Source: Pelagibius sp. CAU 1746
GTDB lineage: Bacteria; Pseudomonadota; Alphaproteobacteria; Kiloniellales; Kiloniellaceae
DNA: 64,000 nt
Direction of reading: 5' to 3'
Assembly (NCBI RefSeq): GCF_039839785.1
Contig: NZ_JBDOQT010000001.1
Span: forward strand, 2,232,001-2,296,000
Position 1 is the stretch's first letter, and every line of letters begins with the position of its first letter. Below the pieces are notes generated by a model. That model was given only the letters and a program-made list of their open reading frames with translations. It did not search any database and had not been told where the DNA came from. Shown here piece after piece: positions 54,907-62,843 of this stretch. The position numbers and the translations under genes are program-made.

Positions 54907-56142
54907 TCAGCGCGCCTCCACGAGCTGCCGCACGCGCTGGGTCAGGGCGTCGAGCCGGGGTGGCTGGGTCGCAGCGGCCGGCGGGCGGCCGTCGCCGAAG
55001 GCCCGGGCGACGCCCGCGGCGATCATGCCCCGGTGCATCAGCTCCAGATCGCGTGGCGGCACCACCAGCCCGCGCTGGATCAGGCCCTCGCAGAACCGTG
55101 CCCAGAGCCCCTGGTCCCCGGCAGACTTGCCGTGGCCCTGCGCGGCCTTCAGCACCCCGGTGGCCAGCCGCGCACGCAGGGATTCGGGCTTGGGCGGGAC
55201 GGGATAGATGTAGAGCGGCTTGGCGGCGCCGGCGGCCTCGGCCAGCATCGACTCGCTCTCGCCGGTTACCACCAGTATATCGGCCTGGGCCAGGTAGCCC
55301 AGATAGGGATTGTCCTGCTGGTCGCGGCGCCAGAAATGCATCGCGGCCGCGGGCGCGCCTTCTTTCAAGGCCTGCTCCACCGCGGCGCCGCTGCGCCGGC
55401 TGGTCACGCAGGTGAGGGAGCCGCCCAGGGCCTCGGCGAAGGCCTGCGCCTCGCCGGCCATGCGTGCCGCCGTCTCCGCCGTCAGGCGGTGGTGCGCGGT
55501 GGTGCCGCCCACCAGCAGGGCGACGCGCGGGCGGGCCGCGCCGTCGAAGAGATCGGGCCAGCGCGCCGCGGCAGCCTGCAGGCGCGCCGGCGTCACCTGG
55601 GTCGGCGGCAGCAGCAGTTCCAGCCGCTTGGGGTGGGCGGGCTGCTGGAAGTGGGCACAGGCGACGGAGAGATCGAAGTCCCCTGCCACGTTGGCCGCTT
55701 TGCGGCCCAGTTGCACCAGCTTGCTGCGGCCGCCGCTCTGGCGCTTGATCCAGCGCGCGATGGGGGCCGTGCGGCGGCCCATGGCGATGACCAGGTCCGG
55801 CCAAGGGGGCGAGAGGGCGTCGGAGCGTGCGGCGTCGAGCGAGAGGCGGCTGGCGCCCAGCAGTCGGTTGCTGAGGCGGTTCAAAGCCGTGAATCGCAGC
55901 TCGCGGGTCTCGTAGGGCCAGCCCAGCGCCTCGGCCAGGCCCACCGCCTGGGTGGTGTGGCCGGGGCGGTCGTCGAGCAGCAGCCACAGCCGCGGCGTCG
56001 CCGCGGGGGGACGGTCTTGGTCCGGATGGGGCACCATCTCGGCTGTGCGCGGCTCCAGAACGGGCATAAGAGGGACGAAAACCGGTGGCTTCAAGTACCG
56101 ATGGGGCGCGGCTTCCTCCACGAAATCCCGTGACAGGGTCAT
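54907..56142 (-). CDS. ELM1 family protein (glycosyltransferase-like)
   Basis: 411 aa. Features of the ELM1/mitochondrial-fission family common in alphaproteobacteria: LWLLLDDRPGHTTQAVGLAEALG, LVIAMGRRTAPIARWIK, LGRKAANVAGDFDLSVAC, VALLVGGTTAHHRL and DILVVTGESESMLAEA. The two Rossmann-like halves look like a GT-B fold. The N-terminal 30-40 residues are non-conserved; an internal start is possible. It is translationally close to the bipartite glycosyltransferase, which supports a role in cell-surface glycan synthesis. Confidence 0.85.
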   Translation of the reverse strand: MTLSRDFVEEAAPHRYLKPPVFVPLMPVLEPRTAEMVPHPDQDRPPAATPRLWLLLDDRPGHTTQAVGLAEALGWPYETRELRFTALNRLSNRLLGASRLSLDAARSDALSPPWPDLVIAMGRRTAPIARWIKRQSGGRSKLVQLGRKAANVAGDFDLSVACAHFQQPAHPKRLELLLPPTQVTPARLQAAAARWPDLFDGAARPRVALLVGGTTAHHRLTAETAARMAGEAQAFAEALGGSLTCVTSRRSGAAVEQALKEGAPAAAMHFWRRDQQDNPYLGYLAQADILVVTGESESMLAEAAGAAKPLYIYPVPPKPESLRARLATGVLKAAQGHGKSAGDQGLWARFCEGLIQRGLVVPPRDLELMHRGMIAAGVARAFGDGRPPAAATQPPRLDALTQRVRQLVEAR

Positions 56143-56263
56143 TGCCGACGCCTGGACATAGGGTTTATATCCAGCGGCCAGCGGGGTAAAGCGCGCTGAT
56201 CGACGCAGGCAGCCGTGTCAGGCCCCACGGAGTTCCGCAGATCCCCAAGCGATACGGGAATTT

Positions 56264-57022
56264 ATGTCTATCTTAGTTCTGGTCCGACACGGCAAGACGG
56301 AGTGGTCGAGCCAGAATCGCTTTGCCGGCTGGGCCGATGCGCCGCTGAGCGCCACCGGGGAGCAGGAGGCCCGGCTCGCCGGGCAGAGCCTGGCCGCCGC
56401 CGGCCTGCGCTTCGATCTCTGCTGCACCTCCTACCTCAGCCGGGCCACCAAGACCTTGGAAATCCTGCTGGAGGAACTGGGCCAGCGCGATCTGCCGGTG
56501 GAGCGCAGTTGGCGCCTGAACGAGCGCCACTATGGGGCCCTGCAGGGCTTCAACCGGGCCAAGATGGCGCTGCAGTACGGCAACGACAAGGTCGCGGCCT
56601 GGCGGCGCAGCTTTACCGCCGAACCGCCGGCCTTGCCGGACGGCGATCCGCGCCTGCCGTGTCTCGATCCCCTCTATGCCGGCATCGACCCGGCGCTGCT
56701 GCCGCGCGGCGAGAGCCTGGAGCAGGCGGCCGCGCGGGTGGCGCCCTGGTGGCGGGACTTCTTGGCCCCGCGTCTCGGCCAGGGCGAGAACGTCCTGGTG
56801 GTCGCCCACACCAGCAGCATCCGCGGGCTGGTGCGCGAGATCGAAGGCCTGAGCGGCGAAGAGGCCGCGGGGTTCCGCATCGCCACCGCCCTGCCGGTGG
56901 TTTACACCCTGGACGCGGGCCTGAATGTCGCCGGCCGGCGGGAATTGACCGCGGGCTGGAGCAGCCGGTTGCGCAAATTCATCAACAAGCACAAGCCGGG
57001 CACGCGGATTTCCTGGATTTAG
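56264..57022 (+). CDS. gpmA: 2,3-bisphosphoglycerate-dependent phosphoglycerate mutase
   Basis: 252 aa. Histidine phosphatase fold: LVRHGKTEWSSQNRFAGWADAPLS carries the phospho-His (His9), then RLNERHYGALQGFNRAKMALQYG and YWR-type RAAWRRSF region, and the second His in VVAHTSSIRGLV. Length and insert pattern match GpmA. It interconverts 3- and 2-phosphoglycerate. Two positions differ from the usual motif: Lys replaces Glu in RHGE(S/T), and HTSSIR replaces HGNSLR. Confidence 0.88.
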   Translation: MSILVLVRHGKTEWSSQNRFAGWADAPLSATGEQEARLAGQSLAAAGLRFDLCCTSYLSRATKTLEILLEELGQRDLPVERSWRLNERHYGALQGFNRAKMALQYGNDKVAAWRRSFTAEPPALPDGDPRLPCLDPLYAGIDPALLPRGESLEQAAARVAPWWRDFLAPRLGQGENVLVVAHTSSIRGLVREIEGLSGEEAAGFRIATALPVVYTLDAGLNVAGRRELTAGWSSRLRKFINKHKPGTRISWI

Positions 57023-57120
57023 CGGCGTTGCGCCGGGTTGGGGCAGGGCGTTGATTGTTGCCCGCCTTGCTCTTAGTTTTGAGCGCGAATCGCGTTCCTG
57101 AAGAAAAGGCAGTCCCTCAC

Positions 57121-57882
57121 GTGTTGTTCGCCAGAACGCCCTGGTCCGGCCGCAAGTACTTTCTCGACAAGATGACCCTGCGGGAGTTGGCGTGGGCCTA
57201 CGCGACCTACCCGGCGATCCAGGTCTATGCGCTACTCGGCCTCGCCGGCATCGCGCTTGCGGCCTATTGGGGCGGTGAGCCCCTGGCCCTGGCCGCGGCG
57301 GGGGCGGCGACGGTCCTGGTCTATCCCCTGGTCTGGTATCTGCTGCACCGCTTCGTGCTGCACGGCCGCACGCTCTACAAGTTTCCGCAGACCGCCGCCC
57401 TGTGGAAGCGCATCCACTTCGACCACCACCAGGACCCCAACGACCTGGGCGTCCTCTTCGGCGCGCTCTACACGACGCTGCCGACCATCCTGCTGGTCAC
57501 CCTGCCGATCGGCTGGTTGATCGGCGGGCCGGCGGCGGCGGCCCTGGCGGCGGCGGCGGGGATGCTGACGACCTGCTTCTACGAGTTCTGCCACTGCATC
57601 CAGCATCTGCCCTTCACGCCGAAGCGGGAGTGGCTGCGCCGTATCAAGCGCTATCACCTGGCGCACCACTTCCACAGCGAGCACGGCAACTACGGCATCA
57701 CCAACTACTTCTGGGACCGGCTGTTCGGCACCTTCTACGCCGAGCCCAAGACCTTTCCGCGCAGCGAGACGGTCTTCAATCTGGGTTACACCGGAGCGGA
57801 GTCCGCGCGCTTTCCCTGGGTCGCCTCGCTGTCCGGCATCGCGCCCGGCAGCGCGGTACTGCGGCGCGGCCGCGAGGAATGA
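57121..57882 (+). CDS. fatty acid hydroxylase / sterol desaturase family protein
   Basis: 253 aa from GTG 57121 (AAAAGG about 13 nt upstream); a TTG at 57055 would add 22 residues. Four TM segments hold the diiron histidine boxes HRFVLH (76-81), HFDHH (99-103), HCIQH and HLAHHFHSEHGNYG (from 179). This is the FA2H/sterol desaturase pattern, hydroxylating lipid acyl chains or related lipids. The stop overlaps the GNAT gene (ATGA). Its context suggests a lipid with an N-acyl chain. Confidence 0.85.
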   Translation: MLFARTPWSGRKYFLDKMTLRELAWAYATYPAIQVYALLGLAGIALAAYWGGEPLALAAAGAATVLVYPLVWYLLHRFVLHGRTLYKFPQTAALWKRIHFDHHQDPNDLGVLFGALYTTLPTILLVTLPIGWLIGGPAAAALAAAAGMLTTCFYEFCHCIQHLPFTPKREWLRRIKRYHLAHHFHSEHGNYGITNYFWDRLFGTFYAEPKTFPRSETVFNLGYTGAESARFPWVASLSGIAPGSAVLRRGREE

Positions 57883-59048
57883 CCGCGCCCCGGGCTTTGC
57901 GCAAGGAAGGTTCCGTGACGGTAAAGGCCGTCGAAACCCCCGGCGACCGCGAAGCCTTCATTCGGGTGCCCTGGGCGCTCTACCGCGACGATCCGGCCTG
58001 GGTTCCGCCACTGCTCATGGAGCGGCGCGACCACCTGAACCCGAAGAAGAACCCTTTCTTCCAGAAGGCCGAGGCGCGCTTCTGGCTGGCGCTGCGCGAC
58101 GGCCGTCCGGTGGGCCGTATCTCCGCCCAGGTGAACCGGGCGCACCTCGATCGCCACAACGACGCGACCGGCCACTTCGGCATGCTGGAAGCCGAAGATG
58201 ACGCCGAGACCTTCCGGGCGCTGCTGCAGGCGGCGGAAGACTGGCTGCGCGGCCGGGGACTGACACGCATCGCCGGGCCCTTCAGTCTTTCGATCAACGA
58301 GGAGTCCGGCCTGCTGGTGGAGGGCTTCCACTATCCGCCCTCTTTGATGATGGGACACGCGCGGCCCTATTATGCGGCGCGACTGGAGGAACTGGGCTAC
58401 GCCAAGATCAAGGACCTGATCTGCTACCACTACGATGCCAGGAACGACCTGCCGCCGGCGGTCGCCCATGTCATGCGCAAGGCCATGACGTCGCAGGATC
58501 TGGTGATCCGGCCGCTCGACATGAAGAACTACGCGCAGGATCTGCGCGTTATCCGCGACATCTTCAACGATGCCTGGTCGGAAAACTGGGGCTTCATCCC
58601 GATGTCGGAGGCGGACCTGCAGCACATGGCCAAGGAGCTGAAGCCCATCGTGCGCCCGCAGTCGATCGCCATCGCCGAGCTTGGCGGCGAGCCGGTCGCC
58701 ATGGCCATCGGCCTGCCCAACGTGAACGAGGCCATCGCGGATCTGAACGGGCGCCTGCTGCCCTTTGGCTGGGCCAAGCTGCTGTGGCGCCTGAAGGTCA
58801 GGACCACGAAGACCGCGCGGGTGCCGCTGATGGGGGTGCGCAAGGCCTATCACAGTTCCCTGCTGGGCGCGGCCCTGGCGATATCGGTCATCGAAAGGAT
58901 CCGCGAGTCGCAAAAGGCGCTGGGTGTGGAGAGCGGCGAGTTGTCCTGGATACTTGAGGACAACCTGCCCATGCGCCGCATGATCGAGCAGTTCGGCGGC
59001 GAAGCCTACAAGACCTATCGCATCTACGCCCGCGGGCTCGGGTCATGA
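57879..59048 (+). CDS. large GNAT-type N-acyltransferase (possible bacterial ceramide synthase type)
   Basis: 389 aa, ATGA overlap with the hydroxylase. The N-terminal region FIRVPWALYRDDPAWVPPLLMER and KKNPFFQKAEARFWLALRDGRPVGRISAQVNRAH, then INEESGLLVEGFHYPPSLMMGHARPYY, and the C-terminal SGELSWILEDNLPMRRMIEQFGGEAYKTYRIYA are the pattern of a GNAT protein group found in alphaproteobacteria. The Caulobacter bacterial ceramide synthase belongs to this kind of protein, as I recall. Hydroxylase and nucleotidyltransferase neighbours make an N-acyl lipid product plausible; the exact reaction is inference. Confidence 0.72.
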   Translation: MTAPRALRKEGSVTVKAVETPGDREAFIRVPWALYRDDPAWVPPLLMERRDHLNPKKNPFFQKAEARFWLALRDGRPVGRISAQVNRAHLDRHNDATGHFGMLEAEDDAETFRALLQAAEDWLRGRGLTRIAGPFSLSINEESGLLVEGFHYPPSLMMGHARPYYAARLEELGYAKIKDLICYHYDARNDLPPAVAHVMRKAMTSQDLVIRPLDMKNYAQDLRVIRDIFNDAWSENWGFIPMSEADLQHMAKELKPIVRPQSIAIAELGGEPVAMAIGLPNVNEAIADLNGRLLPFGWAKLLWRLKVRTTKTARVPLMGVRKAYHSSLLGAALAISVIERIRESQKALGVESGELSWILEDNLPMRRMIEQFGGEAYKTYRIYARGLGS

Positions 59049-59845
59049 GCGAGGGGACGCCGGCGCGCTTTGCCGCCCTGGTGCTGGCGGCGGACCGCGG
59101 GCCCGACGATCCGGTTTCGCGGGCCGCCGGGGTGGCGCACAAGTGCCTGGCGCCGGTCGCCGGCAAGGCCATGCTGGAACGGGTGGTCACCGCCCTGGCG
59201 GCCAGCGCCCAGATTGGCCGCATCGCCGTTTCCCTGCGCGACCCGGCGCTGCTGGGGCAACTGCCGGCCTTGGCGCCGCTGGTGGAGGAGGGGCGGCTGG
59301 TCGCCTTGCAGGCGGCGGGCTCGCCCAGCCGCAGCGTGCTGCAGGCGGCCCGGGATCTCGGCGAAGCCTTTCCGCTGCTCGTCACCACCGCCGATCACGC
59401 CCTGCTGACGACCGCGATGGTCGATCACTTCTGCACCGCCAGCCGGGCAAGCGGCGCGGCGGTGACGGCGGGGTTGACCGCCTCGGCGGAGCTGCTGGCG
59501 CGCTATCCGCAGTCCAGGCGTACCTACCTCGCGTTCAAGGACGAGCGCTATTCCGGCAGCAACCTCTTCACGCTGATGAGCCCGGCGGCACTGGCGCTGC
59601 CCGAACTGTGGCTGCGGGTCGAACGGCAGCGCAAGCAGCCCTGGCGCATCGCCGCCGTTTTCGGCCCGCTGCTGCTGCTCGGCTATTTGTTGCGCCGCTT
59701 CACCCTGGACCAGGCCATGGCGCGCGTCTCGGCACGCCTGGGGGTCGCCGTGGCTGCGGTCAAGATGCCCTTCGCCGAAGCGGCTATCGACGTCGACAAG
59801 CCCGAAGACCTGGCGCTGGTCGAAGAGATTCTGGCGAGAGCGTAA
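59045..59845 (+). CDS. nucleotidyltransferase-like protein (MobA/GT-A fold)
   Basis: 266 aa; overlaps the GNAT gene by 4 nt. The N-terminal LVLAADRGPDDPVSRAAGVAHKCLAPVAGKAMLERVV is a variant of the LAGGxGxR...K signature of NTP transferases, with the usual GG replaced. LLVTTADHALLTTAMVDHF is the metal-binding Asp region, and AAIDVDKPEDLALVEEIL the C-terminal motif. It probably couples a head group to CTP or GTP. It is convergent, 6 nt from the second nucleotidyltransferase. Confidence 0.78.
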   Translation: MSEGTPARFAALVLAADRGPDDPVSRAAGVAHKCLAPVAGKAMLERVVTALAASAQIGRIAVSLRDPALLGQLPALAPLVEEGRLVALQAAGSPSRSVLQAARDLGEAFPLLVTTADHALLTTAMVDHFCTASRASGAAVTAGLTASAELLARYPQSRRTYLAFKDERYSGSNLFTLMSPAALALPELWLRVERQRKQPWRIAAVFGPLLLLGYLLRRFTLDQAMARVSARLGVAVAAVKMPFAEAAIDVDKPEDLALVEEILARA

Positions 59846-59851
59846 ACGGGC

Positions 59852-60625
59852 TTAGGACGACTCGGCGGCAGCCAGATTGTCGTCGGGCTTGGGGCGCCAG
59901 GAGGCGACCATGCGCTTGGCCGTCTGCAGGTCCACCGGATAGTCGATCTCGCACCAGTCGCGCCCGCTGATGGTAACGGCCTGGATCTCGACCTGCGGGG
60001 CCAGGGCCGCGATGACCGAGAGGTACCACTGGCGGAGCGCCGCCGGATCGCGCATTGCGGCCTCCAGCGCTGCGGCAAAATGCCGCGGACCGTCCCCGCG
60101 GAAATACAGCATGCCGATGGACTCGCCCTGGACGCGCTCGGCCGGCAGCTTCTTGCCGATGTCGAGCAGGCGGCTGCCCTGCAGTTCCACCTTCATGTCG
60201 TCGTCGTCGTACTTCTCCTTGTGGTCCACCGCCAGGCTGACCGGGGCCGGCGGGCTGGCCAGCAGGGTCTCCAGCACTGGCAGGCTGAACAGGGTATCGC
60301 TGTTCAGCAACAGGAAGTCCCCGGCCATCTCGTGGCGGGCCATCCAGCAGGTCGCCAGGTTGTCGGCGACGCCGTAGAAGGGGTTGTAGACGCAGCGGAA
60401 GCTTGCCGAGGGCCAGCGCCGGGCAAAGCTCTCCAGACGTGCCTCGACGGCCGCCAGATTGAAGCCGGCCAGCACCACGATGTCCTCGACACCGCAGGCG
60501 ACCAGCGATTCGATCTGCCATTCCAGCAGCGATTTGCCGCCGACTTCGAGAAGGGCTTTGGGCTCCACTTCCGTGAGGGGGAGCAGGCGCTTGCCTTGGC
60601 CGGCGCCGATAATCAAGGCTTTCAA
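59852..60625 (-). CDS. sugar/choline-phosphate-type nucleotidyltransferase
   Basis: 257 aa from TTG 60625, beginning KALIIGAGQGKRLLPLTEVEPKALLEVGGKSLLEWQIESL after the start; this is the full NTP-transferase signature (GAGQGKRLLPLT). GDFLLLNSDTLFS holds the catalytic Asp, and the C-terminal WCEIDYPVDLQTAKRM is typical of phosphocholine/phosphoethanolamine-type or hexose-1-phosphate enzymes. No clear ribosome site precedes the TTG. It faces the other nucleotidyltransferase tail to tail. Confidence 0.85.
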   Translation of the reverse strand: MKALIIGAGQGKRLLPLTEVEPKALLEVGGKSLLEWQIESLVACGVEDIVVLAGFNLAAVEARLESFARRWPSASFRCVYNPFYGVADNLATCWMARHEMAGDFLLLNSDTLFSLPVLETLLASPPAPVSLAVDHKEKYDDDDMKVELQGSRLLDIGKKLPAERVQGESIGMLYFRGDGPRHFAAALEAAMRDPAALRQWYLSVIAALAPQVEIQAVTISGRDWCEIDYPVDLQTAKRMVASWRPKPDDNLAAAESS

Positions 60626-60737
60626 CGCGGAATGGATCCCAGGTGGCGATTTTTGGCTTTCACGCAGGCGGTTTTGATCACATGTTCCTTGTGTTACGTC
60701 AACCTCTGAGCTGCCCTGCGGCGGCGGACCCTGCCCG

Positions 60738-61661
60738 ATGTTCACCCTGGCCCATATCTCAGACCCGCATCTCGGCCCCTTGCCGAGGGTTCGTGTCAGA
60801 GATCTGATGAACAAGCGCTTTTTCGGCTGGCTGTCGTGGATGCGGCGGCGCCGGGGTATCCACCGGCTGGAGGTGCTGGCGGCCCTGGCCGAGGACCTGG
60901 GTACTCTCGCGCCCGACCATCTGGTGGTGACCGGCGATCTGACCAACATCGCTCTCCTGGAGGAGTTCTCGCGGGTCGCCGAGTGGCTGCAGGGCCTGGG
61001 GACGCCGGAGGGCGTCTCAGTGATCCCGGGCAATCACGATGCCTATGTGGCGGTGCCCTGGGAAACGTCGCTGGCCAAGTGGCAGCCCTTCATGACCTGC
61101 GAGGCGGGGCAGGGCGGCGATGCCGGTGCTGATGCCAGCCACCGCGGCGGGCCGGAAAGCTTCCCCTTCGTGCGCTACCGCGGCCCGGCGGCCATCGTCG
61201 GCCTCTCCTCGGCCCAGGCGACGCCGCTGTTCTGTGCGCACGGCACCTTGGGGACGGCGCAACTGGAGCGCCTCAGGACGCTGCTGCGGCGCCTCGGCGA
61301 AGAGGGGCGGTTCCGCGTCGTGCTGCTGCACCACCCGCCGAGCCTGGACAACATCGCCTGGCGCAAGCGTCTGGTGGATGCAGTGCCTTTCCGCGAGGTG
61401 ATCGCCGAGGCGGGTGCCGAGCTGATCCTGCACGGCCACGACCACAACTTCGGCGTAGAGCGGATCCCAGGGCCCGGGGGCGATGTGCCGGTGATCGGCG
61501 TGCCCTCCGCTTCCGCCGGCCGGGCAAGCAAGCATCCGATCGCCCACTACCAGCTCTACGATATCGAGCGCGACGGCAAGGGCTGGCGCGTCGGCGTCAG
61601 GGCGCGGGGCTTCGACGCGGCCCGCGGCTGCTTCCAGGAGGCCCGCAGCTACGCGCTGTAA
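60738..61661 (+). CDS. metallophosphoesterase
   Basis: 307 aa, calcineurin-like phosphoesterase. Metal motifs: AHISDPHLGPL (Asp8, His10), VVTGDLTN (Asp60 region), PGNHDAY, and HGHDHNF at the C-terminal side; a central LLHHPPS is also typical. It hydrolyses a phosphoester or a pyrophosphate such as CDP-linked lipids. It is adjacent to two nucleotidyltransferases and may supply or remove phosphate in the same pathway. Confidence 0.9.
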   Translation: MFTLAHISDPHLGPLPRVRVRDLMNKRFFGWLSWMRRRRGIHRLEVLAALAEDLGTLAPDHLVVTGDLTNIALLEEFSRVAEWLQGLGTPEGVSVIPGNHDAYVAVPWETSLAKWQPFMTCEAGQGGDAGADASHRGGPESFPFVRYRGPAAIVGLSSAQATPLFCAHGTLGTAQLERLRTLLRRLGEEGRFRVVLLHHPPSLDNIAWRKRLVDAVPFREVIAEAGAELILHGHDHNFGVERIPGPGGDVPVIGVPSASAGRASKHPIAHYQLYDIERDGKGWRVGVRARGFDAARGCFQEARSYAL

Positions 61662-61667
61662 GCGGTG

Positions 61668-62231
61668 TCAGCCCTGGAGATAGAGGATCGATATGCGGAG
61701 GCTGGTAAGGCCGCTGTCGATGCTGAACAGCGTTTCCTCCAACTCCGGCTTGCCGAAGCGGAAACCGGGATTCTGGGAGAAACCGTAGCCTTCGGTGGGG
61801 ATGCCGAGGAAGTCCCGGTCGAATTTCTTGTTCCCGTTCTCGTCATGATAGAGTGCAACCGAATAGCGGCCGTTGGCGGGGGCCTCCAGGCAAAGCACGG
61901 TTTCGCCCTCATGGGCCTCGACCCGGATCCGGTCGAGCCTCTTGCCGCTCTTCAGGAAGGTCTCGGGGTCGTCCGAATAGAGAACGGCGGTGATCAGGCC
62001 CTTGGAGTTGCGAACGTTGTCCACCGTCACCTGGATCGTGCTGGCCGCTGGATCGCTTGCGGCCGCCACCGGGGCGGTGCATTTGGCCTCCAGGGGTTCC
62101 TCGCCCCGCGCCGGGGAGGATCCGGCCCAGGTCAGGGCGGCGGCGGCGAAGACGGCCGTCAGCAGGGGCAGGAAGGCATCTTTTGTCTGGACCGTACGGG
62201 AACTGGGACCCATCTTCGCATTCCCATTCAT
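61668..62231 (-). CDS. DUF2141 domain protein, secreted
   Basis: 187 aa from the ATG at 62231 (longer and shorter starts exist). A hydrophobic signal segment (FLPLLTAVFAAAALTWAGSSPARGE) sends it to the periplasm. The DUF2141 domain is clear: QVTVDNVRNSKGLITAVLYSD, LEAPANGRYSVALYHDENGNKKFDRDFLGIPTEGYGFSQNP in adjacent parts. The acidic DENGNKKFD loop resembles a calcium-binding site. Function unknown; relatives are often found near carotenoid or lipid genes. Confidence 0.85.
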   Translation of the reverse strand: MNGNAKMGPSSRTVQTKDAFLPLLTAVFAAAALTWAGSSPARGEEPLEAKCTAPVAAASDPAASTIQVTVDNVRNSKGLITAVLYSDDPETFLKSGKRLDRIRVEAHEGETVLCLEAPANGRYSVALYHDENGNKKFDRDFLGIPTEGYGFSQNPGFRFGKPELEETLFSIDSGLTSLRISILYLQG

Positions 62232-62355
62232 TGCAAGCCGGAAGGATGCCCGAGGCGGCACCATCTGATATTACGGGGCGGGGGCGGTTGCCATCCCCCC
62301 GCGGCTCCCGCGAGAGCCCGGGCCAGCGTCAGTTCAAGCGAGGTATGACCGCAGC

Positions 62356-62814
62356 GTGACTTTGTCAAGTAAGCCCAACGAGACCATGGCCAAGTTCGGC
62401 TACCCCGGCAGCCTGATCCGCGATTACCGCCGCTGGGTGGTGCTGCTGCGCCCGCATCAGGCGACGCTGGCCGCCCTGGTGCTGGTTTGCAAGGACGAGG
62501 CGCAGGCCTTCGGCGACATCTCGGGCGAAGCCTTCGCGGAGTTGCAGCAGGTGATCGGCGACATCGAGGCGGGGCTCGGCGCCTTCCGCCCCTATCGGAA
62601 GATCAACTACCTGATGCTGATGATGGTGGACAAGGACGTGCATTTCCACGTCCTGCCGCGCTATGACGCGGCCCAGGAGTTCCAGGGACTCGTCTTCGAG
62701 GACACCGGCTGGCCGGCGGCCCCGGCGCTCGCCGGCGGCCTCCATCCGGAGCCCGCGGAGCTGGACGAACTGGCCGCTGCGGTAAGGGCGGTTTGGCCGG
62801 CCCCGGCCGGCTGA
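62356..62814 (+). CDS. HIT-family hydrolase/transferase
   Basis: 152 aa from GTG 62356; the ATG at 62386 is an alternative. The histidine-triad motif is DVHFHVLPRYD, close to HxHxHxx but with Val/Phe and a final Pro-Arg instead of the third His, as in a subgroup of HIT proteins. The N-terminus KFGYPGSLIRDYRRWVVLLRPHQATLAALVLVCKD is typical. It may cleave nucleotide-linked compounds. Confidence 0.85.
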   Translation: MTLSSKPNETMAKFGYPGSLIRDYRRWVVLLRPHQATLAALVLVCKDEAQAFGDISGEAFAELQQVIGDIEAGLGAFRPYRKINYLMLMMVDKDVHFHVLPRYDAAQEFQGLVFEDTGWPAAPALAGGLHPEPAELDELAAAVRAVWPAPAG

Positions 62815-62843
62815 CGAGAACGGAGAGCGTTAGCGGCCCTGCC

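Noticed and set aside
54905-55987. Upstream extension of the bipartite glycosyltransferase frame to give 809 aa
   Set aside because: The extension overlaps the whole ELM1 gene in another frame and reads as Arg/Pro/Gly-rich shadow; the GTG at 54904 with GGAGG is a better start.
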